Shown: piece by piece, positions 17,216 to 26,584 of the stretch
Position numbering within the stretch: position 1 is the stretch's first letter
How the letters are laid out: each line of letters opens with the position of its first letter
From: an uncultured Porphyromonadaceae bacterium
GTDB taxonomy: Bacteria > Bacteroidota > Bacteroidia > Bacteroidales > Barnesiellaceae_A
Direction of reading: 5' to 3'
NCBI GenBank assembly: GCA_900538705.1
Contig: UPZG01000001.1
Coordinates: 496,001 to 560,000, forward strand
DNA length: 64,000 nucleotides
Program-made: the position numbers and the translations under genes
The notes under the pieces: model-generated
The model's input: the letters and a program-made list of their open reading frames with translations, nothing else
Database searches by the model: none
Told to the model about the DNA's origin: nothing

Positions 17216-20200
17216 ATGAAAATGAAAAGAAATTTTATGGCAACTCTTGCTGTCGCTATAGCGATGGCAGGAATACCGCCTGTCGCAAATGGTCAGTTGC
17301 AATTGACCGTGTCGGATGGGACGACGACAAACAGTTATGCTCCGGTATGGGGTATGTGGATGGATGATTCTGGTGGCATACGTGTTCAAGAGATATATAA
17401 GGCCGAAGACCTTGTGTTGATGACCGGTGCACAAATCACGGAAATGACTTTTTATAGTTCATCGACCTCGACTTCGTGGGCTTCTACCACTTCATCATGG
17501 AAGATTGGAGAAACTACTCTATCGGAATTTGCTACTCCCACTACATTTATAGATGGCCTTACGACGGTGTATGAAACGGGTGAAATAATAAATGTGGGTA
17601 ACGGAGAGTTGACTATTCTGTTTTCGCAACCTTATGTTTATAATGGTGGAAACCTTGTGATAGACTTTTCCACTACAAACAAGGGCTCTTATTCGAGCGC
17701 ATCATTCTATGGCGTTGCAACCAATGATTACGTCTCGGCATATACGCGAGGAGGAGCTTCTTCTGTTTCCCGGCAACAATTTTCGCCCAAGGTAACGTTC
17801 TCCTATCTTCCCGGTGATTTGCCGGAATATGGCGTGAACGTGTCACCCCAGAGCATAGAGTTCCCCAAAACATTTACGGGGCGTGAAAGTTCGGCAACGG
17901 TACGGGTGACCAATGTGGGGCAAAATCCGTTGAGTATTACCTCTATTGCCGACCAAGGTGCATTCAAGGCTACTTATAATGAGGAGAGCATCGAGTCGCT
18001 GGCGAGTGCTGATGTGACGTTCACGTTTGCACCTACCGAAGCCGGTGTATTTGAAGAGACTTTAGAAATTGTCTTTTCTAATGGTGACCCCGTTAATGTG
18101 ACAGTAAAGGGCGAGGCTATTTCATCGGATATTCCCACTGGCTATTATCAAGAGACTTTTGACGGTGTCAGTGCCGAAGATTTGATTCCTCTCTATTGGC
18201 AAGTGTCTCCTTCTGAAACAGGTTTTTCTGTCTATGAGAATGAGGTAGGAGACAAAGGTTTGCAATATACGGCAGAGAATCCCGAGTCAATCTATTGGGA
18301 TGAATATGGTGATGAGTATTTTATCATATCGCCCATGGTAAGCGGCCGTGTGATGGCGTTTGTACGCAAAACAAGTACATCGTCGGCTTCCGTAAAGTTC
18401 TATAATTTCAATCGTGACGGTAATAAATTTACGCGTGGTGACGAGATTACCGATGTCGAATTGTCGGGCGAATTGAGCAATACCGAGTGGACTCTCGCCA
18501 GCTTTAATGTTACAGAACAGTATGTCGGCGTATTACTGAGTCGTGCAGCCATAGACTGTTTTGCAGCCGAGACACTTGTACCGGTAACAGCCATTACCGT
18601 CGACAAGCCTGTTAGTATACCAGATCGGGTTACAGCCAATGCCGAAGGTCTTGCTACGATACCATTTAGCGTGACATTGACCAATATGGGAACAGTAGAT
18701 GTAATGGGCAGCCAGTATCATTACTATATTAAAGATGGTGACGGTGTAACACTTGCAACATTCGACGGTGAAGACTTACTGTGTGGTGAGTCGAAGACGG
18801 TTGAGGGTTCTTTTGAATATCAAATTAAAGATACCGAAGCCGACTCGGAACGTTTTAGAGTAGATGTTTCGGAAGATTTGTCCAACACTTCGTTGTATGT
18901 GACGTGGATTACCGTATATGCTTACAAAGCTATATTGCAAATCAATGCCGAGAGTGGTGGCCAGTTGTCGCAACCGCTCGATATGGGGTATTTCAAGGGC
19001 GAACGCAGTACCGCTATTGCACTTTATAACAGCGGTACAGCTCCGCTTACGGTATCGGCTATAGAGGCAGTTGATGGTTTGGTTGCGACGTTACCCGAGG
19101 GAACCAATCTACCCGTTGAAATACCTGCAGAAGAGTCGTTACGATTGCAAATTGATATTGTAGCGCCCGGTTCGTATGTAGGTGAATGCGTGACTATTAC
19201 TCATGACGGCAGTGGCGATACAGTGTTGGAAATGAATGCTGTACGTATTCCCGATGATGTCTTTTTTGAGGATTTTGAGACTGGTGTCTTCGGTGATACT
19301 TGGGTCGTGGGCGATAATTGGACAATCAGTGACCGTGGTGGTAACTACAATCCCACGATGACTTCTTACAATCGTTTGTATGCAACACATGGCAACTTAG
19401 ACGATACCACATTGCTTATTACTCCGCGTTTGCAAGTGGCAGAGGGCGAGGCTTTGCGTTTTACTGCTTATAAACGAGGTGCAAACTCAACACTCTCTGT
19501 TTATTATTCGCCCGACCGCAACAACTGGACACGTGCCGAGGCTATCTCTTTCGATGCGCAGAACAGCGAAGAGGAGAAGACCGTAGCCTCTATCCCCGAG
19601 GGTGAATACTATATTGGCTTCATGGGTGGTTATATAGGAATAGACAATGTATTCGGTTATCATGAAGCTGCTGCTCTACCGCACGATGCCATGATAGTAT
19701 CGTTTACGGGTCAAAAGAATACAGGTATGGTAAACTATGTTGACACGTTCACGGTCATTACTCGCAATATGCTTGCCGAGCCCGACAGCTATATAGTACG
19801 TCTTATTGATAACGGTACGATAATAGATAGTGTCTGGGTAGAAGAGGCTGCAATAGATACTTTGACATTTGCATACACACCCCACGAGGCCGGTACTCAT
19901 GTAATGAAAGCTGCTATTGCTGCCGAGGATTACATGGTAGAATCGCCTGGATTTATTTATGAAGTAGAAGAGGAGAAATTGCAGAATAATGTTGTAGTAA
20001 ATGATGGTGAAGGAATTGATATCAATGTTCCGTTGCAGCTCAACTATAAGCATACGGCTTCGCAACTGCTTTATACAGCCGAGCAGTTGAGCGGTATAGC
20101 TGTCGGGCAGAAAATTACGTCGATAGCATTCCCTCACAATCGGTATACGTCCAATGTCCCGCATTATGATGTGAAAGTGTGGATAGGCAGTACCGAGGCT

Positions 20201-21037
20201 ACCGAACTTACCGGGAATACCATTAGTATAGAAGGTCTGACGCTTATTTATGACGGAAAATTGTATATAGAGCAAGGTAAAGACGATTGTGCATTGACAT
20301 TCTCGCTGCCTACTCCTATGGAATATGATGGCAAAGGATTGTGCATTGTGGTTGCTGCCGACTCTACGAGCTATGGTTCTACAGCATCATTCTATACCAA
20401 TAATGTGGGTAATAATCAGGTATTGCGATATGCTGTCGATGGCTCTGACCTGACGCAAGCTCCCGACCGTTTTGCTACACAATCGGCTTCATTGAGCCAG
20501 ACTTTGCCGGTATTGTATGTTGGTTTAGAGATAGAGCCTCCATATGTAAGCGGATATGTTTACACCAGCGATCAACGTGTGGCTGTCCCCGATACCCGTA
20601 TCACATTTACACGCGACAATGTAATGTACAGCACTACGAGCGACGAAACAGGAGCTTACATGCTCTATGTTTTGCAAAATGGTGAGTATAAAGTTGTGAT
20701 AGAAAAAGAGGGCTATCTCCCTTGCGAGGTAGACGAGACTGTGATAATGGAGGGTACGAGCATACAACGTGATTTTGAAATAGAATTGGTTACAGGGCTC
20801 GAGACGGCTCGCAAAGCTCAGTGCAAAGTCTATATAGTAGACGGTATATGTCATATTGAGGCTGCCGAAAATATCTTGTCGCTCCATGTAATATCAATGG
20901 GTGGTAGCATGATGACGGCCAAACGTCCGGCTGCTTCGCACGATACCATAGATATGCGTTACATGCCCGACGGCGTATATGTAGTGAATGTGGTGACTAC
21001 ATCGGGTCGATGTGCCTACAAAGTAGTGAAACACTAA
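17216..21037 (+). CDS. T9SS-exported multidomain surface protein with ASH, choice-of-anchor J and carboxypeptidase-regulatory-like domains
   Basis: This 1273-residue protein has a signal peptide (MKMKRNFMATLAVAIAMAG). A first beta-rich region is followed by an ASH domain (VNVSPQSIEFPKTFTGRES, near residue 205). Two J-like domains follow (around QETFDGVSAEDLIPLYWQV and FEDFETGVFGDTWVVGDNW), with CARDB/ASH-like stretches between and after them. A region at about 915-1110 (VPLQLNYKHTASQLLYTAEQL) resembles the protein's own N-terminal part (GMWMDDSGGIRVQEIYKAEDL). A carboxypeptidase-regulatory-like domain (SGYVYTSDQRVAVPDTRITF, TSDETGAYMLYVLQNGEYKV) precedes a degenerate T9SS sorting domain (LHVISMGG, MPDGVYVVNVV). 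It belongs to the same tandem array but is less similar to the first two. Adhesion or matrix binding is an inference. Confidence 0.82.
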   Translation: MKMKRNFMATLAVAIAMAGIPPVANGQLQLTVSDGTTTNSYAPVWGMWMDDSGGIRVQEIYKAEDLVLMTGAQITEMTFYSSSTSTSWASTTSSWKIGETTLSEFATPTTFIDGLTTVYETGEIINVGNGELTILFSQPYVYNGGNLVIDFSTTNKGSYSSASFYGVATNDYVSAYTRGGASSVSRQQFSPKVTFSYLPGDLPEYGVNVSPQSIEFPKTFTGRESSATVRVTNVGQNPLSITSIADQGAFKATYNEESIESLASADVTFTFAPTEAGVFEETLEIVFSNGDPVNVTVKGEAISSDIPTGYYQETFDGVSAEDLIPLYWQVSPSETGFSVYENEVGDKGLQYTAENPESIYWDEYGDEYFIISPMVSGRVMAFVRKTSTSSASVKFYNFNRDGNKFTRGDEITDVELSGELSNTEWTLASFNVTEQYVGVLLSRAAIDCFAAETLVPVTAITVDKPVSIPDRVTANAEGLATIPFSVTLTNMGTVDVMGSQYHYYIKDGDGVTLATFDGEDLLCGESKTVEGSFEYQIKDTEADSERFRVDVSEDLSNTSLYVTWITVYAYKAILQINAESGGQLSQPLDMGYFKGERSTAIALYNSGTAPLTVSAIEAVDGLVATLPEGTNLPVEIPAEESLRLQIDIVAPGSYVGECVTITHDGSGDTVLEMNAVRIPDDVFFEDFETGVFGDTWVVGDNWTISDRGGNYNPTMTSYNRLYATHGNLDDTTLLITPRLQVAEGEALRFTAYKRGANSTLSVYYSPDRNNWTRAEAISFDAQNSEEEKTVASIPEGEYYIGFMGGYIGIDNVFGYHEAAALPHDAMIVSFTGQKNTGMVNYVDTFTVITRNMLAEPDSYIVRLIDNGTIIDSVWVEEAAIDTLTFAYTPHEAGTHVMKAAIAAEDYMVESPGFIYEVEEEKLQNNVVVNDGEGIDINVPLQLNYKHTASQLLYTAEQLSGIAVGQKITSIAFPHNRYTSNVPHYDVKVWIGSTEATELTGNTISIEGLTLIYDGKLYIEQGKDDCALTFSLPTPMEYDGKGLCIVVAADSTSYGSTASFYTNNVGNNQVLRYAVDGSDLTQAPDRFATQSASLSQTLPVLYVGLEIEPPYVSGYVYTSDQRVAVPDTRITFTRDNVMYSTTSDETGAYMLYVLQNGEYKVVIEKEGYLPCEVDETVIMEGTSIQRDFEIELVTGLETARKAQCKVYIVDGICHIEAAENILSLHVISMGGSMMTAKRPAASHDTIDMRYMPDGVYVVNVVTTSGRCAYKVVKH

Positions 21038-21045
21038 TTGAAAGG

Positions 21046-21085
21046 AAGGGGTGCGCTTGGTTCTTATAATCGGGTGCACCCCTTT
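21046..21085 (+). terminator. Hairpin between third and fourth adhesin genes
   Basis: AAGGGGTGC (21046-21054) pairs with GCACCCCTT (21076-21084), with a 21-base loop and a short T run after it. It lies only 50 bases before the next start, so it may be an attenuator. Confidence 0.55.
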
Positions 21086-21134
21086 GTATATATGGCAAGT
21101 ATGTAATACAATTACTACCTATTTATATCGAAAG

Positions 21135-23657
21135 ATGAAACGAAATATTACGCTATTATCTGTTTTTCTGTTGTTTGCATTCATGCAGGCGATGGGGCAG
21201 ACTACCTATACGGTGACTTTATATGTTACAGCGGTAACCGGTCAGGATTTGGAAGGTACTCCGGTGGTACTTGAAAATGTCAATACAGGCTTGGTATATA
21301 ATCGCGCGTTGGATAGTGATGGAACGTGTACGATTACCCGTGTGTTGGCAGGGACTCACATGCTTACTATCACCCCTCGTGACTTGGCTTTATATAGTAG
21401 TGAGATAGAGGTTACCGATAATATGTCGCTCGAAATAGAACTTGTCGAAGAAGTGCGTACGCCTTACGCTTTAACAGCAAGTACAAGCCACGATAACAAG
21501 ACGGGGTATAACGAAGTAGCCCTTATGTGGAATCGCGAAACCGATTACTTTTTCGATGATTTTGAGAGCTACGATGCATTCTCTATCGATTTTGCTCCGT
21601 GGACGGGTATTGATGGCGATCACGTGCCTGCCGCTCAGCTTTATGGTAGCTATCCTAATAGCGGGTTGAACCAATATGCCACTATTTTCAACCCATTGGT
21701 GATTGACCCTCCGGTGTGGTACACATACCCCGTGTTGCGTCCGTATAGTGGTAAACAATATGTCGGATTTATACGTACTGCGACGGGAACGGCCAACGAC
21801 GATTGGCTCATCTCTCCGCAGATACATGTGGGTGTGCGAAACGTTGTGCGCTTCCTTGCAAAAGCCGGAGACCGTTACGACGAGCAATTTTTGGTGTATA
21901 TATCAGAGACTGGCAATGAGCGCGGAGACTTTATCCCTTTGACGCAAGGAAATTACGAGAGTGTCGACTATGAGTCGTGGCATACGATACAGTATGACCT
22001 TTCGGCGTACGAAGGGAAAGACGTCTATATTGCCATTCGTTATATTTCGCGCAGCACTTTTATGCTCATGGTTGACGATTTCTTTGTGGGTGCTGCCGAT
22101 ATAGACCCCTCATCGATGGCTGCTGCTGCACCAGCTCGTCGTGTGCGCTCCGGTTCGTCGCAAGCTCCACAGACAGGAAGCGAGCACTTTGTGATATATC
22201 TCGACGGTGATTCTGTAACAGATACTTACAGTACGCAATACACGTTGCGTGATGTAGCCCCTGGACGGCACACGGTTGAGGTGGAAGCTCGTTACATAGT
22301 TTCTAAGAGTGATAGAGCTCAAATTGAGGTAGCTTTGCCGGCCGAGAACGAGATGGCTTCGCTCACGATAGAGGCACATAGCAACGGTATCTCTCCCGAC
22401 GGTACAGAGGTGAGCTATACAGACACACAAACTGGTTTGATATTTACCGATACCATTCGCGGCGGTTTGTCGGTACATGGTTTCTTGCCAAAGAGCGAGT
22501 ATATTGTCAACATAAACTCACGCAATTTCGAGTTGTATGATACAATCTTTACTCTTGTCGACGACATGACCCTCGTCGTTCCGTTGATAGAGAAGATAAA
22601 TGCTCCTTATAATCTTACAGCCGACGTTAGCGGCAGGGACGACGGTAATATCGATGTACAGTTGCGATGGAATCAGGAGCTGGGTTGGAGTGACGACTTC
22701 GAAAGCTATCCCGATTTTGCACAGCAATTTGGCGAGTGGACAACCTTCGACGGAGACCAAATGGTGACCTATCCCATTGGCAACGCCAATCAAGAGATAT
22801 ACGAATTCCCCGGCAGTGGAGAAGAGATGGCGTGTCTGATATGGAATCCCTTAGCTACCGTTCCGAGTATGGAGGGTGACTATGCAGCATATCCTCCCGA
22901 GGGTGCTCGATGTGTGGCGTTCTTCTCTCCTCAACAAGCCAAGGCAAACGACTGGCTTATCTCTCCTCCCATTAAGGTTTACAATGATTATATCGTTCGT
23001 TTCGACTTGAAAGCATATACCAGTTTGTATGCTGAGACTGTAGCTATTTGTGTATCGGAAGAAAGCGATCCAGCAACTTTCACGGTGCTCGATGAAATAG
23101 GTGCCACCGACGAGTGGATGATTATAGAGCTCGACCTCTCGCAATATGCCGGTAAAGAGGTGTACGTAGCGTTGAATTATACAACCTACGACGGATTCTT
23201 TATGCTGGTCGATGAATTTTATGTAGGTCCGGCGAACAGTATTGCCGGTACGACTGTCGAGGGGGTAAGCTATGATATATTTCTCGATGATGAGAAGATT
23301 GGCAATACCGACGAGTGCAGTTTTACGATAGAGGGTATCGCTAATTCCCGTCACACGGCTGGCGTGAAAGCTATATATCCCACGGGCGAGTCAGAAATGA
23401 CCGTGGTAGAGATAGCGCCTACTGCTATCGTATCGGCAGCCACAGGTGAGGTAATCGTGTATGGACATAACGGCGTTTTGCGTATAGACAATACTTCCGG
23501 CAATGCTGCAATGGTAACGGTTTACGATCTCAGTGGCCGACTTGTTGCCGTACGGGAGTGCGCGGAGCGTCACGCATCGATAGAGTTGCCATCAGGCTGT
23601 TATATTGTGAAGATTGAGCAAAACGGGGCAACACGAAGCTGTAAAGTGGTGTTGTAA
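21135..23657 (+). CDS. T9SS-exported protein with duplicated carboxypeptidase-regulatory-like plus choice-of-anchor J modules
   Basis: The 840-residue product starts MKRNITLLSVFLLFAFMQAMG, a signal peptide; an in-frame GTG at 21051 lies inside the upstream hairpin and is rejected. The protein is a two-fold repeat. Each half has a carboxypeptidase-regulatory-like domain (TVTLYVTAVTGQDLEGTPV; SLTIEAHSNGISPDGTEV), a short Fn3-like strand set with APYNLTADV or TPYALTAST, and a J domain (DDFESYDAFSIDFAPW; DDFESYPDFAQQFGEW). Both J domains end in the same ANDDWLISP / AKANDWLISP and MLMVDDFFVG / FMLVDEFYVG pattern. An Ala/Arg-rich linker (AAAAPARRVRSGSS, bases 22116-22187) joins the halves. A T9SS sorting domain (VTVYDLSGRLVAV, PSGCYIVKI) closes the protein. 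This is the arrangement of gingipain-type haemagglutinin repeats. Confidence 0.83.
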   Translation: MKRNITLLSVFLLFAFMQAMGQTTYTVTLYVTAVTGQDLEGTPVVLENVNTGLVYNRALDSDGTCTITRVLAGTHMLTITPRDLALYSSEIEVTDNMSLEIELVEEVRTPYALTASTSHDNKTGYNEVALMWNRETDYFFDDFESYDAFSIDFAPWTGIDGDHVPAAQLYGSYPNSGLNQYATIFNPLVIDPPVWYTYPVLRPYSGKQYVGFIRTATGTANDDWLISPQIHVGVRNVVRFLAKAGDRYDEQFLVYISETGNERGDFIPLTQGNYESVDYESWHTIQYDLSAYEGKDVYIAIRYISRSTFMLMVDDFFVGAADIDPSSMAAAAPARRVRSGSSQAPQTGSEHFVIYLDGDSVTDTYSTQYTLRDVAPGRHTVEVEARYIVSKSDRAQIEVALPAENEMASLTIEAHSNGISPDGTEVSYTDTQTGLIFTDTIRGGLSVHGFLPKSEYIVNINSRNFELYDTIFTLVDDMTLVVPLIEKINAPYNLTADVSGRDDGNIDVQLRWNQELGWSDDFESYPDFAQQFGEWTTFDGDQMVTYPIGNANQEIYEFPGSGEEMACLIWNPLATVPSMEGDYAAYPPEGARCVAFFSPQQAKANDWLISPPIKVYNDYIVRFDLKAYTSLYAETVAICVSEESDPATFTVLDEIGATDEWMIIELDLSQYAGKEVYVALNYTTYDGFFMLVDEFYVGPANSIAGTTVEGVSYDIFLDDEKIGNTDECSFTIEGIANSRHTAGVKAIYPTGESEMTVVEIAPTAIVSAATGEVIVYGHNGVLRIDNTSGNAAMVTVYDLSGRLVAVRECAERHASIELPSGCYIVKIEQNGATRSCKVVL

Positions 23658-23680
23658 TCTGTCGGAATTACCCTGATTAA

Positions 23681-23720
23681 AAAGGGAAACTCTCTGCTTA
23701 TTTCAAGAGAGTTTCCCTTT
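23681..23720. terminator. Bidirectional terminator between the adhesin array and ettA
   Basis: Arms 23681-23695 and 23706-23720 are 15-base perfect complements (AAAGGGAAACTCTCT) with a 10-base loop and A/T-rich flanks. It lies between convergent genes. Confidence 0.8.
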
Positions 23721-23797
23721 GTCGTTTTATTACCTCAATGAGATTTGTCGACGAAGCTCGTTTGTGTTATTCCTATTAACGGGAACGAGCAATCTTA

Positions 23798-25483
23798 TTA
23801 TTCGTTGAACTTGCGGTAGCGTACACGGTGGGGCTCCACATCACCCATGCGTTTGCGTTTGTTCTCTTCATATTCGCTATATGAGCCTTGGAAGAAGAAT
23901 ACTTCCGAGTCGCCCTCGAAGGCAAGGATGTGGGTGCATATGCGGTCTAAGAACCAGCGGTCGTGAGAGATGACTACGGCACATCCTGCGAAGTTTTCGA
24001 GACCCTCTTCAAGGGCTCGCAGTGTGTTTACGTCGATGTCGTTGGTAGGTTCGTCGAGTAGCAGTACATTGCCTTCTTCTTTCAGAGCCATGGCGAGATG
24101 CAGGCGGTTGCGCTCACCGCCCGAGAGTACACCGATGAGTTTTTCTTGGTCGGCACCTGTGAAATTGAAACGCGAGAGGTAAGCGCGGGCATTGATGTCA
24201 CGGCCACCCATGCGGAAGGTTTCTTGTCCTCCTGAGATGACTTGGTAGACGGTCTTTTGGGGGTCTATGTCTTTGTGGGTTTGGTCGACGTAAGCAATTT
24301 TTACTGTCTCGCCTATTTCAAAGGTACCTTTATCGGCCTTCTCTTGTCCCATAATAAGGCGGAAGAGCGTAGTTTTACCGGCACCGTTGGGGCCTATCAC
24401 GCCTACAATACCGTTAGGCGGTAGTGTGAAGTTGAGGTGGTCAAACAGGAGCTTGTCGCCGTAGGCTTTGGCTACATCGATAGCCTCTATCACCTTGTTG
24501 CCAAGACGCGGACCGTTGGGGATAAATATTTCAAGTTTCTCCTCACGCTCTTTCTGGTCTTCATTGAGTAGTCGGTCGTATGAGTTGAGTCGAGCCTTTC
24601 CTTTGGCTTGACGGGCTTTGGGCGCCATACGCACCCATTCCAACTCACGTTCGAGAGTCTTGCGGCGCTTACTGGCCTGTTTCTCTTCCATGGCGAGACG
24701 TTTGGTCTTTTGTTCGAGCCACGAGCTGTAATTACCTTGCCAGGGAATACCTTCACCGCGGTCGAGTTCGAGAATCCATCCTGCAACATGGTCGAGGAAG
24801 TAGCGGTCGTGCGTGATGGCTATGACCGTTCCTTTGTATTGTTGCAGGTGTTGTTCGAGCCAATCGATGCTCTCGGCGTCGAGGTGGTTGGTAGGCTCGT
24901 CAAGTAGTAGAATATCGGGCTGTTGCAAGAGTAAGCGACAGAGGGCTACACGACGGCGTTCTCCTCCTGATAGAAATTTTACCTGTTGGTCTTCGGGTGG
25001 GCATCGCAGGGCATCCATGGCACGCTCGAGGCGGTTATCCAAGTTCCATGCATCGGTAGCATCTATATGATCTTGCAGTTCTGCTTGTCGAGCAATGAGG
25101 GCATCCATCTTTTCAGGGTCTTCGAGAACTTCCGGGTCGCCAAATGATTCGTTTACCTTCTCATATTCGGCAAGTATATCGAGTATGGGTTGCACACCTT
25201 CTCGTACTACCTCGATAACTGTCTTTTCCGGGTCGAGTTTAGGGTCTTGTTCCAAGTAACCTACCGAGTATCCGGGCGAGAATACCACTTCGCCTTGATA
25301 TGATTTCTCTACACCGGCAATAATTTTGAGCAGGGTCGATTTTCCTGCGCCGTTAAGACCTATGATACCTATCTTGGCACCATAGAAAAAAGAGAGATAT
25401 ATGTCTTTGAGTACTTGCTTATGGGGAGGATATGTCTTGCTGACACCCACCATAGAGAAAATTATTTTTTTGTCGTCTGCCAT
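23798..25483 (-). CDS. ettA: ABC-F ATPase, energy-dependent translational throttle protein EttA
   Basis: This 561-residue cytoplasmic ABC-F protein has two nucleotide-binding domains and no membrane segment. The first carries Walker A GLNGAGKST (about 43-51), signature LSGGERRRVALCR and Walker B LLLDEPTNHLD. The second carries GPNGAGKTT (about 352), LSGGERNRLHLAM and LLLDEPTNDID. Between them lies the charged linker (KTKRLAMEEKQASKRRKTLERELEWVRMAPKARQ in pieces) typical of ribosome-binding ABC-F proteins. The opening SMVGVSKTYPP, the length and the C-terminal RVRYRKF match EttA, which binds the ribosomal E site and gates early elongation according to ATP/ADP ratio. It is the last gene of a ruvX-def-ettA unit, 35 bp after def. 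Confidence 0.93.
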   Translation of the reverse strand: MADDKKIIFSMVGVSKTYPPHKQVLKDIYLSFFYGAKIGIIGLNGAGKSTLLKIIAGVEKSYQGEVVFSPGYSVGYLEQDPKLDPEKTVIEVVREGVQPILDILAEYEKVNESFGDPEVLEDPEKMDALIARQAELQDHIDATDAWNLDNRLERAMDALRCPPEDQQVKFLSGGERRRVALCRLLLQQPDILLLDEPTNHLDAESIDWLEQHLQQYKGTVIAITHDRYFLDHVAGWILELDRGEGIPWQGNYSSWLEQKTKRLAMEEKQASKRRKTLERELEWVRMAPKARQAKGKARLNSYDRLLNEDQKEREEKLEIFIPNGPRLGNKVIEAIDVAKAYGDKLLFDHLNFTLPPNGIVGVIGPNGAGKTTLFRLIMGQEKADKGTFEIGETVKIAYVDQTHKDIDPQKTVYQVISGGQETFRMGGRDINARAYLSRFNFTGADQEKLIGVLSGGERNRLHLAMALKEEGNVLLLDEPTNDIDVNTLRALEEGLENFAGCAVVISHDRWFLDRICTHILAFEGDSEVFFFQGSYSEYEENKRKRMGDVEPHRVRYRKFNE

Positions 25484-25518
25484 AAAGGGTTGTTGTTAGA
25501 GGTTGATAACAATCAGTA

Positions 25519-26082
25519 TTATTTTGAGCCGGCGGCTTTGGTACGGTATCCGCAATTGACGCGTCCTTTGATGATATTATTGAGTTTCCCTTTGATAAGT
25601 TGCTTACGTATTGGTGAGATATGGTCAATAAAGACATGACCTTCCAAGTGGTCGTATTCATGTTGTACGACGCGGGCGAGGTAGCCTTCTATAATTTGGT
25701 CATGTTCGACAAAATTCTCATCAAACCAGTGCAGATGTATTTTCTCGATGCGGCTCACCGATTCGTGTATTCCCGGGAGGCTGAGGCATCCCTCTTCCGA
25801 TGAGGTTTTCTTGCCATCATCCAATACTTCGAGGGTGGGGTTTATAAGGGTGAGTTTCACCCCTGCCAGTTCGGGAAAAGATTCGGCACAAGGGTCGACA
25901 TCGATGACGATAAGTCGTATGGAGAGACCTATCTGCGGGGCAGCAAGTCCAATGCCGTCAGATGCATACATGGTTTCGTACATGTTTTGTATAAGCTCGG
26001 GTAAGCCGGGATATGTGGCATCGATAGGTTCTGCCACTTTACGAATGACGGGATGTCCGTAAAGATAAACGGGTAGTATCAT
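25519..26082 (-). CDS. def: Peptide deformylase
   Basis: This 187-residue enzyme removes the formyl group from the N-terminal methionine of new proteins in the cytoplasm. The three metal-site motifs are present: GIGLAAPQIG (motif 1, near residue 45), EGCLSLPGI (motif 2, containing the metal-binding Cys, with ESVSR after it) and VVQHEYDHLEGHVFID (motif 3, HExDH form HEYDH). The start MILPVYLYGHPVIRKVAEPID is normal for the family. It overlaps the stop of ruvX by 4 bp, indicating translational coupling, and lies 35 bp upstream of ettA. Confidence 0.96.
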   Translation of the reverse strand: MILPVYLYGHPVIRKVAEPIDATYPGLPELIQNMYETMYASDGIGLAAPQIGLSIRLIVIDVDPCAESFPELAGVKLTLINPTLEVLDDGKKTSSEEGCLSLPGIHESVSRIEKIHLHWFDENFVEHDQIIEGYLARVVQHEYDHLEGHVFIDHISPIRKQLIKGKLNNIIKGRVNCGYRTKAAGSK

Positions 26083-26507
26083 AGTTTTGTATTATACTTT
26101 TTACTTTCGAGATAACTTTGCAATATAATGGTGGCACTTATTTCGTCTACAAGGGCTTTGTTGCGACGAGCCATACGACCCAGGCCGGCATCAATCATAG
26201 TGCGGTGAGCCATTACGGAGGTGAAACGTTCGTCGTACAGCTCTACTTTCATATCGGGCATCTGGCGACGTAATTGTTTGACAAAATCGTTGACGTAACG
26301 CATGTTTTCCGAGTCGGTATTGTCGCTTTGCTTGGGTAATCCTACGACAATACATTCCACGGGCTCTCGCGCGATGTAGTCTCGCAAGAAGTCCATGAGT
26401 TTGTTTGTGGAAACGGTAGTGAGTCCGTTGGCAATGATTTGCAACGTGTCGGTAGCGGCGAGGCCGCAGCGGACACGTCCGTAGTCAATAGATATGATGC
26501 GTGCCAT
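26079..26507 (-). CDS. ruvX: RuvX/YqgF family pre-16S rRNA nuclease / Holliday-junction resolvase-like protein
   Basis: This 142-residue RNase H-fold protein carries MARIISIDYGRVRCGLAATD at its N-terminus (split here as IDYGRVRCGLA), VGLPKQSDNTDS near residue 60, LYDERFTSVMAHR near 95 and VDEISATIILQSYL near the end, the four conserved blocks of the YqgF/RuvX family. The acidic residues Asp8, Glu96 and Asp123 (approximate) would form the catalytic site. Family members mature the 16S rRNA 5' end in E. coli. It is the first gene of ruvX-def-ettA. The promoter match at 26542-26512 lies so close to ATG 26507 that the mRNA may have almost no leader. Confidence 0.92.
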   Translation of the reverse strand: MARIISIDYGRVRCGLAATDTLQIIANGLTTVSTNKLMDFLRDYIAREPVECIVVGLPKQSDNTDSENMRYVNDFVKQLRRQMPDMKVELYDERFTSVMAHRTMIDAGLGRMARRNKALVDEISATIILQSYLESKKYNTKL

Positions 26508-26511
26508 GATG

Positions 26512-26542
26512 CAAAGTTACGGTTTTTATCATGAATATCCAA
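26512..26542 (-). promoter_or_regulatory. Promoter of ruvX-def-ettA
   Basis: On the minus strand TTG (26542-26540), a 20-bp spacer and TAACTTTG (26519-26512) match the consensus. The -7 element ends only 4 bases before ATG 26507-26505, so initiation at the usual distance falls on the start codon. Confidence 0.65.
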
Positions 26543-26584
26543 TTTCTCTCTCTTTTATGAAAAGAGTGTAGTTGTGTTGTGGCG

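Noticed and set aside
21051..21134. GTG-initiated 28-codon extension of the fourth adhesin gene
   Set aside because: It lies within the upstream hairpin and hides the clear signal peptide that begins at ATG 21135.
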